This document shows positions 4,437-5,543 of a stretch of DNA of 5,543 nucleotides, in pieces. This DNA comes from an uncultured Erysipelotrichaceae bacterium (GTDB lineage: Bacteria; Bacillota_I; Bacilli_A; Erysipelotrichales; Erysipelotrichaceae): assembly GCA_902766675.1 (NCBI GenBank), contig CACXEN010000117.1, positions 1-5,543 on the forward strand. The letters run 5' to 3'. Under the pieces are notes generated by a model. It ran no database searches. It worked only from the letters and a program-made list of their open reading frames with translations, and was not told the origin of the DNA. Made by a program: the position numbers and the translations under genes. Within the stretch, counting starts at the first letter, position 1, and every line of letters starts with the position of its first letter.

Positions 4437-5543
4437 AATTTCAGCCATTTTCCTGATATGTAATAAATTAAGAATAATGTGGATGAGTCAGCCCATGAAA
4501 TTGGATAACATACTAGTGTTTCGAAAACATTCTCGGCTGGATAAAAGAATATCCAAACGATTCGAAAGATTCCAATTGCGGACACGGTAATGAATGCTGG
4601 AACAATCGATGCCCCACAAGCACGCATACCTTGTGAGAATATTTCCACAAAACAAAACAGTATCCAATAAGGACATAAGAATCGCAATAATCCTACCCCT
4701 ATTTCTATGACTTCTATATCTGGTGTAAATAAGTGATACAAAGTATTTCCTGTAAAATAACAAATCCCAGATATCATAAGTGACATAGCCACATATAAAC
4801 CAATTCCATTCCACATTCCTTGTTTCACTCTTTTTATATTACCTGCTCCATAATTTTGCCCAACAAATGTTAAAACTGATGCGCCAAGTGCACCAGAGGT
4901 ATTCCAAAAGAGTGCATCAATTGTGCCAAAAGCAGTATATGCCGCAACAGTATTTGTGCCATATGTATTTACACTAGATTGGATAAATAAATTAGAAAAT
5001 GAATATAGTGCTGATTGGATACCAATTGGTAAACCAATCGTTAAAATCCTTTTTAATGTAGGCCAATCAACATGAAAGTTTCTTGCGTCAAAGCGATAGC
5101 TATTGTCGACATGTTGTAGTGTATAAAGTGTTAAGCAACAGCTAACGATTTGTGCAATCACTGTCGCAAATGCGGCACCTGAAATACCTAGATGAAATAC
5201 CACCACAAATAAAATGTCTAAAATAATATTTGTAATACAAGCTACTGCCAAAAAATATAATGGTCTTTTCGAATCCCCTACTGCTCTAAGAATACTTGCG
5301 CCAGTGTTATATATCATAAGTGGAATACAACCTAATAAAAAGATACGTAAATATAAAAGACTAAAAGGATAGATCGCATCAGGCACATTTAATTTCAATA
5401 AAAGTGTTGGCGCAATAATCCATGCAATCACCATCAAAATAGAACCTAGTCCAACCGCAAGTGCCATGCCTGAATATACACCTTTTTCAACTTCTTCTTG
5501 ATTGCCTTTGCCATATGCTTGCGAGATAACAACTGTTGATCCA
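4424..5543 (-). CDS. MATE-family multidrug/solute efflux protein (partial, N-terminus off the right edge)
   Basis: This is a membrane exporter of the MATE family, which expels drugs or metabolites in exchange for Na+ or H+. The frame stays open to the right edge, giving 372 visible residues; full-length members are about 440-460, so 70-90 residues are missing at the N-terminus. The Met at 5467 is internal: 25 residues before it still read as MATE sequence (GSTVVISQAYGKGN). The two-half pseudo-symmetry of the family is visible: GSTVVISQAYGKGN at visible residues 1-14 is echoed by GASVLTFVGQNYGAGN at 220-235, and LRAVGD near 85 by MRACGA near 306. Around ten hydrophobic segments remain. A final KWLKLKKD tail is cytoplasmic in style. 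It converges on the epimerase gene with four bases between the stop codons. Its substrate cannot be read from sequence, and a functional link to the sugar genes is not supported by orientation. Confidence 0.9.
   Translation of the reverse strand, partial: GSTVVISQAYGKGNQEEVEKGVYSGMALAVGLGSILMVIAWIIAPTLLLKLNVPDAIYPFSLLYLRIFLLGCIPLMIYNTGASILRAVGDSKRPLYFLAVACITNIILDILFVVVFHLGISGAAFATVIAQIVSCCLTLYTLQHVDNSYRFDARNFHVDWPTLKRILTIGLPIGIQSALYSFSNLFIQSSVNTYGTNTVAAYTAFGTIDALFWNTSGALGASVLTFVGQNYGAGNIKRVKQGMWNGIGLYVAMSLMISGICYFTGNTLYHLFTPDIEVIEIGVGLLRFLCPYWILFCFVEIFSQGMRACGASIVPAFITVSAIGIFRIVWIFFYPAENVFETLVCYPISWADSSTLFLIYYISGKWLKLKKD

Noticed and set aside
4236..4448. Minus-strand 70-codon frame overlapping the end of the epimerase gene
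   Set aside because: It overlaps the epimerase and the shared terminator and has no independent coding evidence.
4488..4814. Second minus-strand frame within the MATE gene
   Set aside because: It is an out-of-frame reading of the MATE gene with no family motifs; the MATE frame shows clear family repeats.
1..5543. Mobile element, CRISPR array, toxin-antitoxin or defence system
   Set aside because: No transposase, integrase, direct-repeat array, or small paired toxin-antitoxin genes are seen; every gene larger than 150 bp is accounted for by sugar metabolism, transport or the TPR protein.

Overview
This looks like a chromosomal sugar-utilisation locus from a low-GC Gram-positive bacterium (Firmicutes). 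The base composition is strongly AT-rich, ribosome binding sites are strong purine-rich Shine-Dalgarno sequences (AGGAGG, AAGGAGGA, GAGGGG), and the gene families are typical of gut or oral Firmicutes, possibly Erysipelotrichia or a relative. That lineage is a guess from protein style; nothing in the window fixes it. No tRNA, rRNA, CRISPR array, insertion sequence or integrase was seen.

Layout. Positions 1-2114, minus strand, hold a phosphotransferase (PTS) operon transcribed right to left: EIIA (2114-1665), EIIC (1629-214) and EIIB (from 176, running off the left edge). All three belong to the ascorbate/galactitol-type PTS superfamily. Positions 2115-2324 are a 210-bp very AT-rich divergent intergenic region that should carry the promoters of both transcription units. 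Positions 2325-4419, plus strand, hold three genes: a membrane-anchored TPR-like protein of unknown function, a fructose-6-phosphate aldolase/transaldolase-family enzyme, and a ribulose-phosphate/allulose-phosphate 3-epimerase-family enzyme. A GNRA-loop hairpin sits between the last two. Positions 4424-5543, minus strand, hold the C-terminal five-sixths of a MATE-family multidrug/solute exporter that runs off the right edge. It converges on the epimerase gene, and the two genes share one terminator hairpin that contains both stop codons.

How the genes may work together. The PTS would import and phosphorylate a sugar or sugar acid. The epimerase would invert C3 of a ketose phosphate, and the aldolase would make or cleave fructose 6-phosphate (or transfer dihydroxyacetone units). 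This fits feeding an unusual ketose phosphate or pentose phosphate into glycolysis. The classical L-ascorbate enzymes (UlaD, UlaE, UlaF) are not seen here, so the PTS substrate is left open. Whether the two divergent units are co-regulated is inference.

The window looks mostly like ordinary metabolism. The points most worth a second look are active-site differences in the aldolase (Gly169) and epimerase (IDGN, CGPSTLMKG), the unknown TPR protein leading the enzyme operon, the atypical residues next to the phosphorylated His in EIIA, and the compact shared terminator.
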